Shown: piece after piece, positions 54,472 to 64,000 of the stretch | How positions within the stretch are numbered: position 1 is the first letter of the stretch | Layout of the letters: every line of letters starts with the position of its first letter | Assembly: GCF_000332355.1 (NCBI RefSeq) | Contig: NZ_KB235962.1 | Coordinates: 85,086-149,085 of the forward strand | From: Baaleninema simplex PCC 7105 | Lineage (GTDB): Bacteria > Cyanobacteriota > Cyanobacteriia > Cyanobacteriales > Geitlerinemataceae | Direction of reading: 5' to 3' | Length of the DNA: 64,000 bases | The notes under the pieces: model-generated | The model's database searches: none | Seen by the model: only the letters and a program-made list of their open reading frames with translations | Told to the model about the DNA's origin: nothing | Translations under genes and position numbers: made by a program

Positions 54472-57400
54472 ATGACTGAAAACACGACCCTTTTACCTGG
54501 CTACGAGAATTTAGAACTGTTGCATTCTAGCTCTCGAACGCAAGTTTATCGGGGGCGACGAACGGCCGACGATCGCACGGTGATTCTCAAACTGCTCGAC
54601 AGCGAGTATCCCGGCTTTCACGAACTGGTCAATTTCCGCAACCAGTACACCATTGCCAAAAACCTCGATTGTCCCGGTGTGGTCGAGCCTCTGGCGTTGG
54701 AAAATTACCGCAACAGTTGCATTTTGGTGATGCCCGACGAAGGGGCGATTTCCTTGTCGGACTATACAGCCCAGCAACCTTTGAGTCTGGGGGAATTTTT
54801 GCCCGTTGCCATAGCTTTGGCACAGATTCTCGAGGGACTGTATCGAAATCGGGTGATTCATAAAGACATCAAACCGGCCAACATCCTCATTTGCCCCAAC
54901 ACCAAGCAAGTCAAACTGATCGATTTTTCGATCGCGTCTTTGTTACCCAAAGAAAGCCAAGTTTTAAAGAATCCCAACGTTCTCGAAGGCACCCTCGCTT
55001 ACATTTCTCCAGAGCAAACCGGACGCATGAACCGGAGTCTGGACTACCGCAGCGACTTCTATTCTCTCGGCGTTACCTTTTACGAACTGCTGACGGGACA
55101 GCTCCCCTTTCTTACCAACGATCCGATGGAGTTAGTGCATTGTCACATCGCTCGCGAGGCTAAGTTTCCTGACGGGAGTTCGGTTCCCGAGGCAGTGCGG
55201 GCGATCGTTCTCAAGTTGATGGCCAAGAACGCTGAGGAGCGCTATCAGAGCGCGTTGGGGTTGAAATACGATCTCGAGCGATGTTGGCAACAGTGGGAGG
55301 AAACCGGAGCGATCGAACCCTTTGAGTTGGGAGAGCGAGATGTGTGCGATCGCTTCGCCGTCCCCGAAAAGCTCTACGGACGAGAAGCCGAAGTGCGAAC
55401 CCTCCTCAATGTATTCGAGCAAGTCGCACGAGGTCAAACTGAGCTAATGTTGGTGTCGGGTTTCTCGGGTATCGGTAAAACCGCCGTCATCAACGAAGTT
55501 CACAAACCCATTGTCGCCCGACGGGGATGTTTTATTAAAGGAAAATTCGACCAGTTCAACCGGAACGTTCCGTTTTCTGCGTTCGTCCAAGCGTTCCGAA
55601 ATTTAATGGAGCAGTTGTTAAGCGAAAGCGACGAGCAACTGAAGGCTTGGAAGGCTGAAATTCTCAAGGCTTTGGGAGACAACGCGCAGATCGTCATCGA
55701 TGTGATTCCCGAGTTGGAAATCCTTATTGGCAAACAGCCTAGCGTACCGGCACTGTCGGGAAGTGCCGCCCAAAATCGCTTTAATCTTTTGTTTCAAAAA
55801 TTTATTAGAGTTTTTAGTACAAAAGACCACCCCTTAGTCATCTTTTTGGACGACCTTCAATGGGCAGATTCAGCTTCGCTGAAGTTGATGCAAGTGCTGA
55901 TGGACGACCGAGATCGAGGCTATTTGTTGTTGTTGGGGGCGTATCGAGATAACGAAGTTTTTGCGACTCATCCCTTACAGTTGACGTTAGATCGTATTGC
56001 TGAATCCGGTGTCAACATTGAAACGATCGCTCTCGACCCTTTAAGTCAAATCGATCTCAATTATTTAGTGGCGGAAACGCTGAGCTGCGAGTTAGAACTT
56101 GCCTTACCTTTAACCGAATTGGTGTACGAGAAGAATCAGGGAAATCCATTTTTTGCAGTTCAGTTTCTCAAGGGACTACATGAAGATGGATGGATTACCT
56201 TCGATCGCGATTTGGGTTACTGGCAGTGCGATCTGGCACAAGTTCGGGAGTTGGCGTTAACCAACAACGTCGTGGAGTTTATGGCGAAGCGGTTGCAGAA
56301 GCTACCTGCCAAAACTCAACAGATCTTGAAGCTGGCAGCCTGTATCGGCAACCAGTTCGATTTGGGAACGTTAGCCATTGCTAGCGAACAGTCTCAGGCT
56401 GAAGTGGCAAATTGTTTGTGGGAGGCATTGCAAGAAGAGTTGATTTTGCCTCAAAGCGAAACCTACAAGTTTTTTCAAAGCACCGATCGCGAAGACAAAA
56501 TGTTGACTGAGAACATCTCAGTGGGCTATAAGTTTTTGCACGATCGCGTTCAACAAGCCGCTTATGCTTCGATCGCCGATACGAAGAAACCCGCTACTCA
56601 CTATGCGATCGGTCGTAAACTTTTATCGAATTTATCGCCTCAAGAGCAAAGCGATCGCCTTTTCGATATTGTCAATCAACTCAATATCGGGCGCACGGCA
56701 ATTGAAGAAGAAGCTGAGATCGAACAGCTCGTTGACCTGAATTTAAATGCCGGACAGAAAGCTAAGCAGGCGACTGCTTGTGATGCTGCAAAAAGCTATT
56801 TTCAGATCGGCATTGACTTGCTCGGTCAAAACTGTTGGACGACAGACTACGATCTGACGTTTCAATTTCATGTTGAGTTAGCGAAAACTCAGCTCACGAT
56901 CGCAGATTTTGTTGCGTTAGACCAGACGATCGACATCTTACTTTCTTTTGCGAACTCAGCCGTCGATCGCGCGAAATCTTACGTTCTCAAAGCAATTCAA
57001 TACACGATGCAAGGTTTGTACAGCCAAGCTATTCAAGTTGGGTATGTTGGCTTGCGAGATCTCGGGATTCAAATCGAGCGAGACGATCTCAAAACCCTTA
57101 TTCGAGAAGAGGCTGAGGAAATCGAAAAGATATTACGAGATCGTCCGATTATCTCTTTGCTAGATTTACCTGAAGTGACCGATCCGGAAGTCAAAGTCAC
57201 GATCGAGTTGTTTGCCAATATATTACCTGCGGCCTACATTGCCTCAGATGTCGATCTCTACGGTTTTATCGCGTCGAGAAATGTACATTTGTCTATCGAG
57301 CATGGAAATATCCCAGAATCTATTGTGAGTTATACGGCTTATGGTTTCTTTTGGTCGACTTTAACAAAAGGTGAGTACCAACGAGGAATGGAGTTTGCAA

Positions 57401-60400
57401 ATCTCGCCCTACAACTCAGCTATAAGCCCAATAGCAAATTTCAGCGATCGAGCGTTTGTTTTTTACTTGGAGGTTGGATTCAGGTTTGGGCTAAACCCAT
57501 CCAAGGTGCCGCTCAGAAAAACTATGAAGGTTTCTTAGCGGGGATGGATTCTGGAGAAATTCAATATGCCGGATATAATCTAGGCGCTAATATCTACAAT
57601 CGACTCTTTCAAGGAGAGAACTTAGACACGATCCTCGCCGATCTCGACAAATATTGGGCGATCGTCGAAAAGAATCAAAACGATATGGCGTTGGGGGTTT
57701 TGACAGCTTGTCGAACGTTCGTCAACCAGCTCTCGAACCCGCTCGACGAGCGAGAGCAACGCGATTTGCTGACAAAAGAACGCGATTGGATCGAACAGTG
57801 TCAAGCCACACGATCCTATTTGCCTCTCGGAATTCACTATATTCTACAAATTCAGCAAGCTGTTCTGAGCCGGGATTTCCAGCGAGGGGCTGACAACTGG
57901 ATTAAAGCCCGTCAATGCCTGACGGCTTGTCAGGGATCTACCCTTTCGGTTGGCTATTACTACTACAGCTCTTTAAGTTTGTTAAAACTGTATCCCAGCT
58001 CGAACGAGCGAGAACGCGATGAAGCGCGATCGCACGTTGACGCCAATCAAGCACAGCTCAAACAGTGGTCTGATAGTTGCTCGGAAAACTTCCTGCATAA
58101 ATATCTGCTTGTAGAAGCAGAAAAATGTCGAGTTTTAGGCAAGAAGTACGAAGCCGGAGAGTTCTACGATCGCGCGATCGCCGAAGCTCGAGCCAACGGC
58201 TACGTTCAAGAAGAAGCGCTCGCCAACGAACTAGCGGCCGAATTTTACCTCGATTGGGGTCGAGAAAAAGTCGCGCTCAGCTATCTCACCGATGCCTACT
58301 ACAACTATGCACGTTGGGGCGCAAAAGCCAAAATTCAAGACTTAGAAACCCGCTACGCTCGACTGCTGGCTCCCATCCGAGAGCGGCAAAATATACCGAC
58401 AGAAGTGAGGACGACCACGACATCGCGCACGACGAACAAACTCGCCTCTCACAGTACGACCCACGAGCTAGATTTGTCGTCTGCCATCAAAGCCTCACAA
58501 GCGATTTCAGGAGAAATTCAACTCGAAAACCTCTTGGGACAATTGATGCAAGTGGTGATGGAAAATGCCGGGGCGTCTAAAAGTGCGCTGCTGTTGTCTC
58601 AGGAAGAAACACTCGCGTTAGTCGCCTTGGCTGAAGCTCGTGAAGACACCCCCAGCATTCACGTCGCTCCCCTCGGAACGTCTCTGACTCGAGACCTCGC
58701 GCAAGAAGTGCCGCTGAGCTTGGTTCATCGGGTGTGGCGAACTCAAGAACCGTTGATGTTGCCGGATGCAAATGCTGATATCGGCTTGGGAACGGATGCG
58801 TATCTGCGGGGAGGACGAGCTAAAAGTATGCTCGGTATGCCCCTGCTCGATCGCGGTAAGTGTATCGGGGTGTTGTACCTGGAAAACCAACTGGCTGCAA
58901 AAGCTTTTGCGCGCGATCGCCTACAGCTTCTGAACCTGTTCTGCTCGCAAGCGGCCATTTCCATCGAAAACTCTCTGCTCTACCACAACCTAGAACGCGC
59001 CAACCGACAACTGGAGGAGTATTCTCGCACCCTCGAACTTAAAGTCGAAGAACGCACCCAAGAACTCCAACAGGCTAAAGAAGCAGCCGACGCGGCCAAC
59101 GCGGCCAAAAGCGAGTTTCTCTCCAACATGAGTCACGAGTTACGAACTCCCCTCAACGGCATCCTCGGCTACGCGCAAATTCTCCAACGGGAACGCACCC
59201 TCAATCCTCGCTTTCGTGAGGGATTAAACGTCATCCGACAAAGCGGCCAGCACTTACTGACGTTGATTAACGACATCCTCGACCTCTCGAAAATCGAAGC
59301 TCGCAAGATGGAACTGTACCCGGCTGAGGTCAATCTCTCAGCCTTTCTCGACAGTCTTGCGGGTATTCTTCGGATGCGAGCCAACGAAAAGGATGTGGTA
59401 TTCGTCTGCAACGCTGCCCCAGGTTTACCGTCTGGCGTTCGCGCCGATGAAAAACGCCTGCGTCAAGTTCTCATCAACCTGCTGGGAAACGCGGTTAAAT
59501 TTACCGATGTCGGACAAGTGGTGTTGCAAGTCTCTCAAATTGCCCGCCGAGGGGCGATCGCCACTCTTCGCTTTGAAGTCATCGATACGGGGGTGGGGAT
59601 GAGCGAAGACCAACTCGAGCAAATATTCCAACCCTTCGAGCAGGTGGGAGACACGAAGCGTCGAGCGTCGGGAACGGGGTTAGGTTTAGCGATTTCCCGT
59701 CAACTGGTGGAGTTGATGGGGGGACAACTCCAGGTGAGCAGCAAACTCGGGGAAGGTTCGACCTTCTGGTTCGATGTGAGTTTTGAGGTCGTGAAGGCGA
59801 AGATTTCTGTTTTATCGCCGAGTCGCGATCGCATTGTCGGCTACTCAGGACGACGACGCTGTATTTTAGCCGCCGACGACAAGCTCGAGAGCCGTTTGGT
59901 GTTGTTGAATCTGCTCGAACCCTTGGGGTTTAAAGTGCTGCTGGCTGAAAACGGCCAGCAGGAGGTGCAGCTTGCTGTTCGGCAGCGACCCGACGCGATC
60001 GTTACGGATTTGGTGATGCCCGTGATGACGGGGTTTGAAGCGGTGCAAGAGATTCGCCGCCATAGCGAATTGCAAGACGTGCCGATTATCGCGATGTCTG
60101 CCAGCCTCATCGACAGCGACGAACAGAGTGAAATTGCCCGTTGCAACGCCTTCGTGGCCAAACCCATCGACGCTGAGCTGTTGTTGTCCGTTCTCGGGAA
60201 ACAGTTGCAACTCGAATGGGTATACGAGTCGGTGTCGCCGGAGACTGAACGGTCCGAGGAGGCAGTCAGCGGGCCGATCGTGCCGCCGCCACCGTCGGAG
60301 ATCGATCGGCTCTACAAACTGGCGAGGATGGGCAATATGAAGCGAATTCGCGATCGCGCCGCCGATCTCGAGGGACTCGACCCTCAATACGTTCCGTTTT

Positions 60401-60492
60401 CCCGAAAACTGCAAGCGTTAGCTCGCGGTTTTAAAGATCGAGCGATTTTAGCCTTCATCCAGCAATATCTCTCTGAAGAGGAATCGCCGTAG
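54472..60492 (+). CDS. Giant hybrid kinase 3 (paralogue, same architecture)
   Basis: 2006 residues from ATG 54472 ([20 protein letters not shown]), 50 bp after copy 2. The kinase domain has [10 protein letters not shown] and IDFSIAS, the ATPase GFSGIGKT and FLDDLQW. The middle part is the most divergent of the three. The GAF region resembles copy 1 ([20 protein letters not shown]). The His kinase has His about 1555, and the receiver has Asp about 1846 in [13 protein letters not shown]. The C-terminal tail repeats the [11 protein letters not shown] and [14 protein letters not shown] blocks seen in all copies. The HK-receiver DNA is clearly more diverged than between copies 1 and 2. A TetR-RND efflux operon follows after 134 bp. 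Confidence 0.92.
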   Translation: MTENTTLLPGYENLELLHSSSRTQVYRGRRTADDRTVILKLLDSEYPGFHELVNFRNQYTIAKNLDCPGVVEPLALENYRNSCILVMPDEGAISLSDYTAQQPLSLGEFLPVAIALAQILEGLYRNRVIHKDIKPANILICPNTKQVKLIDFSIASLLPKESQVLKNPNVLEGTLAYISPEQTGRMNRSLDYRSDFYSLGVTFYELLTGQLPFLTNDPMELVHCHIAREAKFPDGSSVPEAVRAIVLKLMAKNAEERYQSALGLKYDLERCWQQWEETGAIEPFELGERDVCDRFAVPEKLYGREAEVRTLLNVFEQVARGQTELMLVSGFSGIGKTAVINEVHKPIVARRGCFIKGKFDQFNRNVPFSAFVQAFRNLMEQLLSESDEQLKAWKAEILKALGDNAQIVIDVIPELEILIGKQPSVPALSGSAAQNRFNLLFQKFIRVFSTKDHPLVIFLDDLQWADSASLKLMQVLMDDRDRGYLLLLGAYRDNEVFATHPLQLTLDRIAESGVNIETIALDPLSQIDLNYLVAETLSCELELALPLTELVYEKNQGNPFFAVQFLKGLHEDGWITFDRDLGYWQCDLAQVRELALTNNVVEFMAKRLQKLPAKTQQILKLAACIGNQFDLGTLAIASEQSQAEVANCLWEALQEELILPQSETYKFFQSTDREDKMLTENISVGYKFLHDRVQQAAYASIADTKKPATHYAIGRKLLSNLSPQEQSDRLFDIVNQLNIGRTAIEEEAEIEQLVDLNLNAGQKAKQATACDAAKSYFQIGIDLLGQNCWTTDYDLTFQFHVELAKTQLTIADFVALDQTIDILLSFANSAVDRAKSYVLKAIQYTMQGLYSQAIQVGYVGLRDLGIQIERDDLKTLIREEAEEIEKILRDRPIISLLDLPEVTDPEVKVTIELFANILPAAYIASDVDLYGFIASRNVHLSIEHGNIPESIVSYTAYGFFWSTLTKGEYQRGMEFANLALQLSYKPNSKFQRSSVCFLLGGWIQVWAKPIQGAAQKNYEGFLAGMDSGEIQYAGYNLGANIYNRLFQGENLDTILADLDKYWAIVEKNQNDMALGVLTACRTFVNQLSNPLDEREQRDLLTKERDWIEQCQATRSYLPLGIHYILQIQQAVLSRDFQRGADNWIKARQCLTACQGSTLSVGYYYYSSLSLLKLYPSSNERERDEARSHVDANQAQLKQWSDSCSENFLHKYLLVEAEKCRVLGKKYEAGEFYDRAIAEARANGYVQEEALANELAAEFYLDWGREKVALSYLTDAYYNYARWGAKAKIQDLETRYARLLAPIRERQNIPTEVRTTTTSRTTNKLASHSTTHELDLSSAIKASQAISGEIQLENLLGQLMQVVMENAGASKSALLLSQEETLALVALAEAREDTPSIHVAPLGTSLTRDLAQEVPLSLVHRVWRTQEPLMLPDANADIGLGTDAYLRGGRAKSMLGMPLLDRGKCIGVLYLENQLAAKAFARDRLQLLNLFCSQAAISIENSLLYHNLERANRQLEEYSRTLELKVEERTQELQQAKEAADAANAAKSEFLSNMSHELRTPLNGILGYAQILQRERTLNPRFREGLNVIRQSGQHLLTLINDILDLSKIEARKMELYPAEVNLSAFLDSLAGILRMRANEKDVVFVCNAAPGLPSGVRADEKRLRQVLINLLGNAVKFTDVGQVVLQVSQIARRGAIATLRFEVIDTGVGMSEDQLEQIFQPFEQVGDTKRRASGTGLGLAISRQLVELMGGQLQVSSKLGEGSTFWFDVSFEVVKAKISVLSPSRDRIVGYSGRRRCILAADDKLESRLVLLNLLEPLGFKVLLAENGQQEVQLAVRQRPDAIVTDLVMPVMTGFEAVQEIRRHSELQDVPIIAMSASLIDSDEQSEIARCNAFVAKPIDAELLLSVLGKQLQLEWVYESVSPETERSEEAVSGPIVPPPPSEIDRLYKLARMGNMKRIRDRAADLEGLDPQYVPFSRKLQALARGFKDRAILAFIQQYLSEEESP

Positions 60493-60543
60493 ACGCAGCA
60501 ACTCCCTCACCATCGAGAGTGTAGAGGGGCGATCGCGATTTTC

Positions 60544-60572
60544 GTGACAAATCGATCGCCCCGCGTTAAGAT
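60544..60572 (+). promoter_or_regulatory. Probable promoter of the TetR-type regulator gene
   Basis: GTGACA (60544-60549) and TAAGAT (60567-60572) are 17 bp apart, the ideal sigma-70 spacing. Transcription would start near 60579, inside the first operator-like dyad. Confidence 0.6.
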
Positions 60573-60573
60573 G

Positions 60574-60605
60574 TGACTAGCCGGTCATGTGACTGGGTAG
60601 TCACA
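60574..60605. promoter_or_regulatory. Twin TetR-type operator
   Basis: Two dyads of the same form TGAC-N6-GTCA: TGACTAGCCGGTCA (60574-60587) and, 16 bp further on, TGACTGGGTAGTCA (60590-60603). The second extends to a 7-bp perfect palindrome, TGTGACTGGGTAGTCACA (60588-60605). They cover the predicted transcription start and lie 22 bp before the regulator's ATG, as expected for an autoregulated TetR repressor. Confidence 0.72.
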
Positions 60606-60626
60606 CGCGAGTTCGAGTCCGTCGCC

Positions 60627-61307
60627 ATGCCTAAACCCACCTTTTTCAACCTTCCGCCTGAAAAACAAGACACCATCCTCGAGATCGCCATCGAGGAGTT
60701 CGCCCGTCACGACTACGGGGTGGCGTCGATTTCTCGACTCGTCAAACAAGCCCACATCTCGAAAGGGAGTTTTTACCAGTATTTCGAGGACAAACAGGAT
60801 CTTTACCTGTACCTCGTGGATTTAGCGATCGAGAAAGAAGTCGAGTTTCTCCTCGCCGTCGAACCGCCCGAATCTCAAAAGGGGTTTTTCCCTTATCTGC
60901 GATGGTTGTTCGAACGCAGTAGCGATTTCGTCACCAACGATCCCCGTTGGTGTCAATTGCTATACCGAGCGTCGTATGGCGACTTTCCTTTTCGCGATGA
61001 AGTCCTACACCGCACGCAACTGACCTCGCGATCGTATTTACAAGACCTCGTTAAAGCTGGAATCGAACGGGGTGAAATCACCGAGGACATCGATACCGAT
61101 TTAGCCATTTTTGCGATCGATGCGTTGTGGGAAGGTTCGCGGTATTGGATTCCTCGAAAACTCGCGATCGATTTTAAAAATATCGATCGTGAAGATATCA
61201 CTGAAGACAAAATAAAATTTGTCCGACAGTGGTTTGACGGTCTAACTTACATTCTCGAAAACGGAATTAGTACTAAAAAACATCGAAAAACGCCTCATCA
61301 ACCTTAA
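60627..61307 (+). CDS. TetR/AcrR-family transcriptional regulator
   Basis: From ATG 60627 the protein has 226 residues. The N-terminal TetR helix-turn-helix is canonical: ILEIAIEEFARHDYGVASIS, RLVKQAHISKGSFYQYFEDK and QDLYLYLVDLAI (residues about 15-60). The C-terminal ligand domain is all-helical and aromatic-rich. An in-frame start at 60573 would place operator sequence inside the gene, so I reject it. An efflux adaptor and RND pump follow on the same strand after 176 bp. The usual logic is repression of that pump until a toxic ligand binds. Confidence 0.88.
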   Translation: MPKPTFFNLPPEKQDTILEIAIEEFARHDYGVASISRLVKQAHISKGSFYQYFEDKQDLYLYLVDLAIEKEVEFLLAVEPPESQKGFFPYLRWLFERSSDFVTNDPRWCQLLYRASYGDFPFRDEVLHRTQLTSRSYLQDLVKAGIERGEITEDIDTDLAIFAIDALWEGSRYWIPRKLAIDFKNIDREDITEDKIKFVRQWFDGLTYILENGISTKKHRKTPHQP

Positions 61308-61483
61308 AAACATCTACTCGAATCGCATCAAAAAATTATAAATTGTTGGGCGCACAAACAATTTATAACTGTTTTTAAAGTTTTTATCTTCAATCTGAGT
61401 GCGTACAAATAAAACTGGCGATCGGCATTGAGAAGGTTTTAAGCCCAAATCTCTTACTGTCAAAAAAGCTAATCCATCGACCC

Positions 61484-63097
61484 ATGAACCAACTGTCAGA
61501 ACCGTCTTTTTCCCAACTTTCCCAACCCAAAAAGATCGCAAAACCGGCATCTAAACCCAAACGATACAAACCCTGGATTTACGCCGCTTCGATCGCCACC
61601 TTCAGTCTTTTGACAGGAATCGCGATCGTCAGTCGCCTCGAAGAACCGACCCAAAGCGCCTCTGTAACAGAAGTGGCCGGATTGCCCGTGCGTACCGTTG
61701 CTGCCCGCACCGCTCCCATTCAAAGCTGGGTGTTCGGAGACGGCAACGTTCGCGCCGTCCGCGCCAAACACCTGACGTTTGAAATCTCGGGAACCGTCAA
61801 TCAGATCGCCCAAATCGACGGACGGGAGTTGCGAGAAGGCGATCGCGTGTTCGCCGGACAACTCCTGGCTCGAGTCGACGATCGCCAACTGCAAGCGGAC
61901 TTAGCCCAATCTCGCGCCGCCGCCGCCGAAGCTCGCCAACAAGAACTGTCTGCGATCGCCCAACAACAGCAAGCCCAAGCCCAAGTCGGACAAGCTCAAG
62001 CCCAAGTCGGACAAGCCCAAGCCCAAGTCGCCGCCGCCGAAGCCGAGCGATCGCGAGCGGTTCAAAACGTCACCCGCGCCGAAGCCGACGTGCGCCGGGC
62101 CGAATCGAACCTCGAACTGGCCGAAGCTGACTTCCACCGCTACCGCGATCTCGTCGAGCAACAAGTGGTCGAACGGCGACAGCTCGACGTGGCGCGAAAC
62201 GCTTACAACGAAGCCCAAGCGAGCCTCGAGTCCGCCCGTGCCGCTCTCAGAGCTGCCCACGACGACGTGCGAGCTGCCGAAACCCAAATCGCGGCCGCCC
62301 AGAGCCAAGTGACCGCCGCCGAACAAAACGTCATTGCGATCGAAGGGAGCGTGCGAGCAGCAGATTCCCAAATCCAAGCGGCCCGAGCGGGAATCGAATC
62401 CGCCGACGCGAACATTACTCGCAGCAGCGTCGAAGTCGAAGACAGTCAAATCGTCGCCCCCTTCGACGGGATCGTCGCCTATCTCAACGTTCGCCAAGGG
62501 GAATATTGGAACCCGCAAATCGTCAATTCCGGCAGCTATCAAGACCTCATCGAATCGATTCCGATCGTCATCATCGACCCCAGCCAGTACGATGTCGAAA
62601 TCGAACTTCCCGCCTATGAAGGGCAGCAAGTGCGCCCCGGCCAACGGGCGATCGTCGTCCTCGAACAAGATATGACCGACGCTTCGCAAACTGGGTTGAC
62701 GAGCGAACAACTGACGGAAATCGCGGTGGCTGAAGGGACGGTGTTTTCTGTGAGTCCTTCCGTGACGCCGGGACGACGGGGGGTCGAAGTCACCGTTCGC
62801 ATTTCTGAGGGGGAAGAAAAGCTGCAACATGGGGCGCGGGTGCATACCTGGATTGCGACTGATGAAAATCCCAACGCGATCGTCGCGCCTTATCGCGCCT
62901 TTGTGTACCGCGATCGCAACCCCCATGTCTTTGTGGTGAATCCCGACACCCATCGCGTGGAAGAGCGCACTGTGGAACTGGGAATCGAAGGGTTGTCGCA
63001 ACAGGAAATCCTGCGAGGCGTCGAACCCAACGAAGCGATCGTGGTCGAAGGCCAAAACCGCCTCGTGAACGGAACGCCGGTTGAAATTATCGAGTAG
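61484..63097 (+). CDS. RND efflux periplasmic adaptor (HlyD/AcrA-type membrane fusion protein)
   Basis: The 537-residue protein has an N-terminal membrane anchor (residues about 30-50, WIYAASIATFSLLTGIAIVS). A lipoyl/barrel half (IQSWVFGDGNVRAVRAKHLT) follows, then a very long alpha-hairpin coiled coil rich in Gln/Ala (about 140-310) with the repeated heptad-like unit AQAQVGQ. The second lipoyl half (VEDSQIVAPFDGIVAYLNVR) and beta-barrel segments close it. It bridges an inner-membrane RND pump to an outer-membrane channel. The hairpin is longer than in AcrA. The pump gene follows after 32 bp. A 384-codon antisense ORF here is a shadow. Confidence 0.9.
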   Translation: MNQLSEPSFSQLSQPKKIAKPASKPKRYKPWIYAASIATFSLLTGIAIVSRLEEPTQSASVTEVAGLPVRTVAARTAPIQSWVFGDGNVRAVRAKHLTFEISGTVNQIAQIDGRELREGDRVFAGQLLARVDDRQLQADLAQSRAAAAEARQQELSAIAQQQQAQAQVGQAQAQVGQAQAQVAAAEAERSRAVQNVTRAEADVRRAESNLELAEADFHRYRDLVEQQVVERRQLDVARNAYNEAQASLESARAALRAAHDDVRAAETQIAAAQSQVTAAEQNVIAIEGSVRAADSQIQAARAGIESADANITRSSVEVEDSQIVAPFDGIVAYLNVRQGEYWNPQIVNSGSYQDLIESIPIVIIDPSQYDVEIELPAYEGQQVRPGQRAIVVLEQDMTDASQTGLTSEQLTEIAVAEGTVFSVSPSVTPGRRGVEVTVRISEGEEKLQHGARVHTWIATDENPNAIVAPYRAFVYRDRNPHVFVVNPDTHRVEERTVELGIEGLSQQEILRGVEPNEAIVVEGQNRLVNGTPVEIIE

Positions 63098-63129
63098 GCG
63101 ATCGCCTCACTTTAGAATTAGGTCGAACG

Positions 63130-64000
63130 ATGTCCGAACCTCCATTATCTACCCACACTGCGAGCGATCGCGTCTCGCCCTTGAGTCGGTTTTTCTTCCT
63201 CGAGACGATCTTTGGAATGCTGCTGGTGCTGTTGCTGGTGATTAGCGGCCTCTTGGGGGCGACCAGTATGGTGAAAGAAGGCGATCCCGATATCGACGTG
63301 GCGATCGCCAGCATTTCCACCACTTGGCCTGGTGCCGATCCCGAAACCATCGAAAACCAAGTTACCGACGAACTCGAAAAAGAACTCAAATCTCTCAAAG
63401 GACTCAAAGAACTCAGTAGCGCTTCCTTTGACAGTCAATCGGAAATCGTTGTCGAATTCGTCGCCGACGCCGAGACGAACGAAGCGATCGCGCAAGTTCG
63501 CGCCAAAGTCGACGAAGCGGAAGCCGAGTTACCCGAAGAAGCAGAAAAACCGACGATCGAGCAAATTTCGAGCCAAGACACCCCCATTTTGAGCGTTGCT
63601 TTATACGGCGACATCGACATGGCGGTGTTGAGTCGCGCCGCCGACGAGTTGCAAGACCTCCTCGAACGGGTTCCCAACGTGCGCGAAGTCAACCTCGGCG
63701 GACAGCGCGAAGAGGTGGTTCACGTGCAACTGATTCCCAGCCGTCTCGCCACTTTGGGAATTTCGCCGACGCAGGTAGCCCGCGCCATCCAAACGGGAAA
63801 CCGCGATGTTCCCTGGGAGCGCATCGAAAGCGACGACATCGGGGCGCAAGTTCGCTTTTACGGTCGATTTCGCAGCGTCGAAGCCTTGAAACAGCTTCCG
63901 GTGGTGCGGTTGGGTAACGCCAGCGCCTCTAAATCCGAGGGACGGGTGGTGTTACTCGGGGAAATCGCCGAGGTGCGGCGAGATTTGGAACGGGAGGACA
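63130..64000 (+). CDS. RND-family efflux pump, N-terminal part (cut by window end)
   Basis: From ATG 63130 the frame is open to the window end (290 codons of about 1050 expected). A first membrane helix (FGMLLVLLLVISGLLGATSM, residues about 30-50) is followed by the pore-domain sequence: GDPDIDVAIASISTTWPGAD, PETIENQVTDELEKELKSLK, GLKELSSASFDSQSEIVVEF and LGGQREEVVHVQLIPSRLAT. This is the AcrB/MdtB-like proton-driven exporter. The unusual start is NP-rich EGDPDIDV rather than YPxIxxP. Forms an operon with the adaptor 32 bp upstream. Substrate unknown. Confidence 0.9.
   Translation, partial: MSEPPLSTHTASDRVSPLSRFFFLETIFGMLLVLLLVISGLLGATSMVKEGDPDIDVAIASISTTWPGADPETIENQVTDELEKELKSLKGLKELSSASFDSQSEIVVEFVADAETNEAIAQVRAKVDEAEAELPEEAEKPTIEQISSQDTPILSVALYGDIDMAVLSRAADELQDLLERVPNVREVNLGGQREEVVHVQLIPSRLATLGISPTQVARAIQTGNRDVPWERIESDDIGAQVRFYGRFRSVEALKQLPVVRLGNASASKSEGRVVLLGEIAEVRRDLERED

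Noticed and set aside
59866-60414. Minus-strand ORFs of 134-182 codons opposite the receiver domains (also 47916-48320 and 53954-54358)
   Set aside because: They recur only because the three sense genes are paralogous. They are antisense to receiver domains and lack coding signs.
61901-63055. 384-codon ORF on the minus strand opposite the efflux adaptor gene
   Set aside because: It is the antisense of a GC-rich, Ala/Gln-rich coiled-coil gene. It has no motif, no ribosome-binding site and a Gly/Phe/Asp-rich composition typical of shadow frames.

Overview
This 64-kb window reads as chromosomal DNA of a filamentous-type cyanobacterium. The octamer GCGATCGC (HIP1) is scattered throughout. The genes include an NDH-1 NdhD subunit, a PedR-type LuxR regulator, a DUF760 protein, chorismate lyase of the plastoquinone pathway, a geranylgeranyl-reductase-like flavoprotein and CofG. 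A Geitlerinema/Oscillatoriales-like host is my guess; nothing in the window fixes the genus.

Layout. 1-0.53 kb: the end of an IS701-type element, apparently inserted in a SWIM zinc-finger gene. 0.8-13.3 kb: housekeeping and regulatory genes (GT39 glycosyltransferase, hisS, pedR, a membrane-anchored spermidine-synthase-like gene with a DUF4178 partner, a small membrane protein behind an SD-masking hairpin, DUF760, an RluE-like pseudouridine synthase, and a PP2C phosphatase). 13.35-14.63 kb: a complete IS4-family element sitting in a purine-rich repeat. 14.7-15.3 kb: a cobalamin riboswitch ahead of a DUF1636 gene. 15.4-17.7 kb: ndhD and a gene-free, hairpin-rich region. 17.67-18.95 kb: a tnpB-only IS200/IS605 element with readable ends. 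19.6-24.4 kb: glyA, a WecA/TagO-type transferase, tRNA-Cys, cofG and ygfZ. 24.5-28.2 kb: a 1227-residue NACHT-HEAT protein. 28.3-41.3 kb: argH, a SpoIIE-type phosphatase, a ureohydrolase with a redoxin, pyrH-frr, a reductase, a YrdC-family gene, a CheR-TPR/double-CheW pair, chorismate lyase and DUF924. 41.3-42.4 kb: 1.1 kb without genes but with strong dyads. 42.4-60.5 kb: three consecutive giant genes of about 2000 codons, each encoding Ser/Thr kinase - STAND/AAA ATPase - helical repeats - GAF - histidine kinase - receiver. 60.5-64 kb: a TetR regulator with a twin operator over its promoter, then an RND efflux adaptor and pump (cut by the window end).

Most noteworthy: (1) the three giant kinases are a three-way mosaic. 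Copies 2 and 3 match best in the N-terminal kinase, 1 and 3 in the GAF region, and 1 and 2 in the histidine-kinase/receiver module, which points to domain-wise recombination. (2) A composite tandem-repeat cassette with the same internal order of sub-repeats recurs in at least five intergenic regions. It also hosts an IS4 insertion and seems to supply the first residues of CofG. (3) A 12-bp inverted repeat buries the ribosome-binding site of a 50-residue membrane protein. (4) The tnpB element shows its TTGAT target motif and its guide position. (5) The NACHT-HEAT gene changes base composition at the domain boundary.

All calls come from reading the sequence and from family knowledge; no database search was run.
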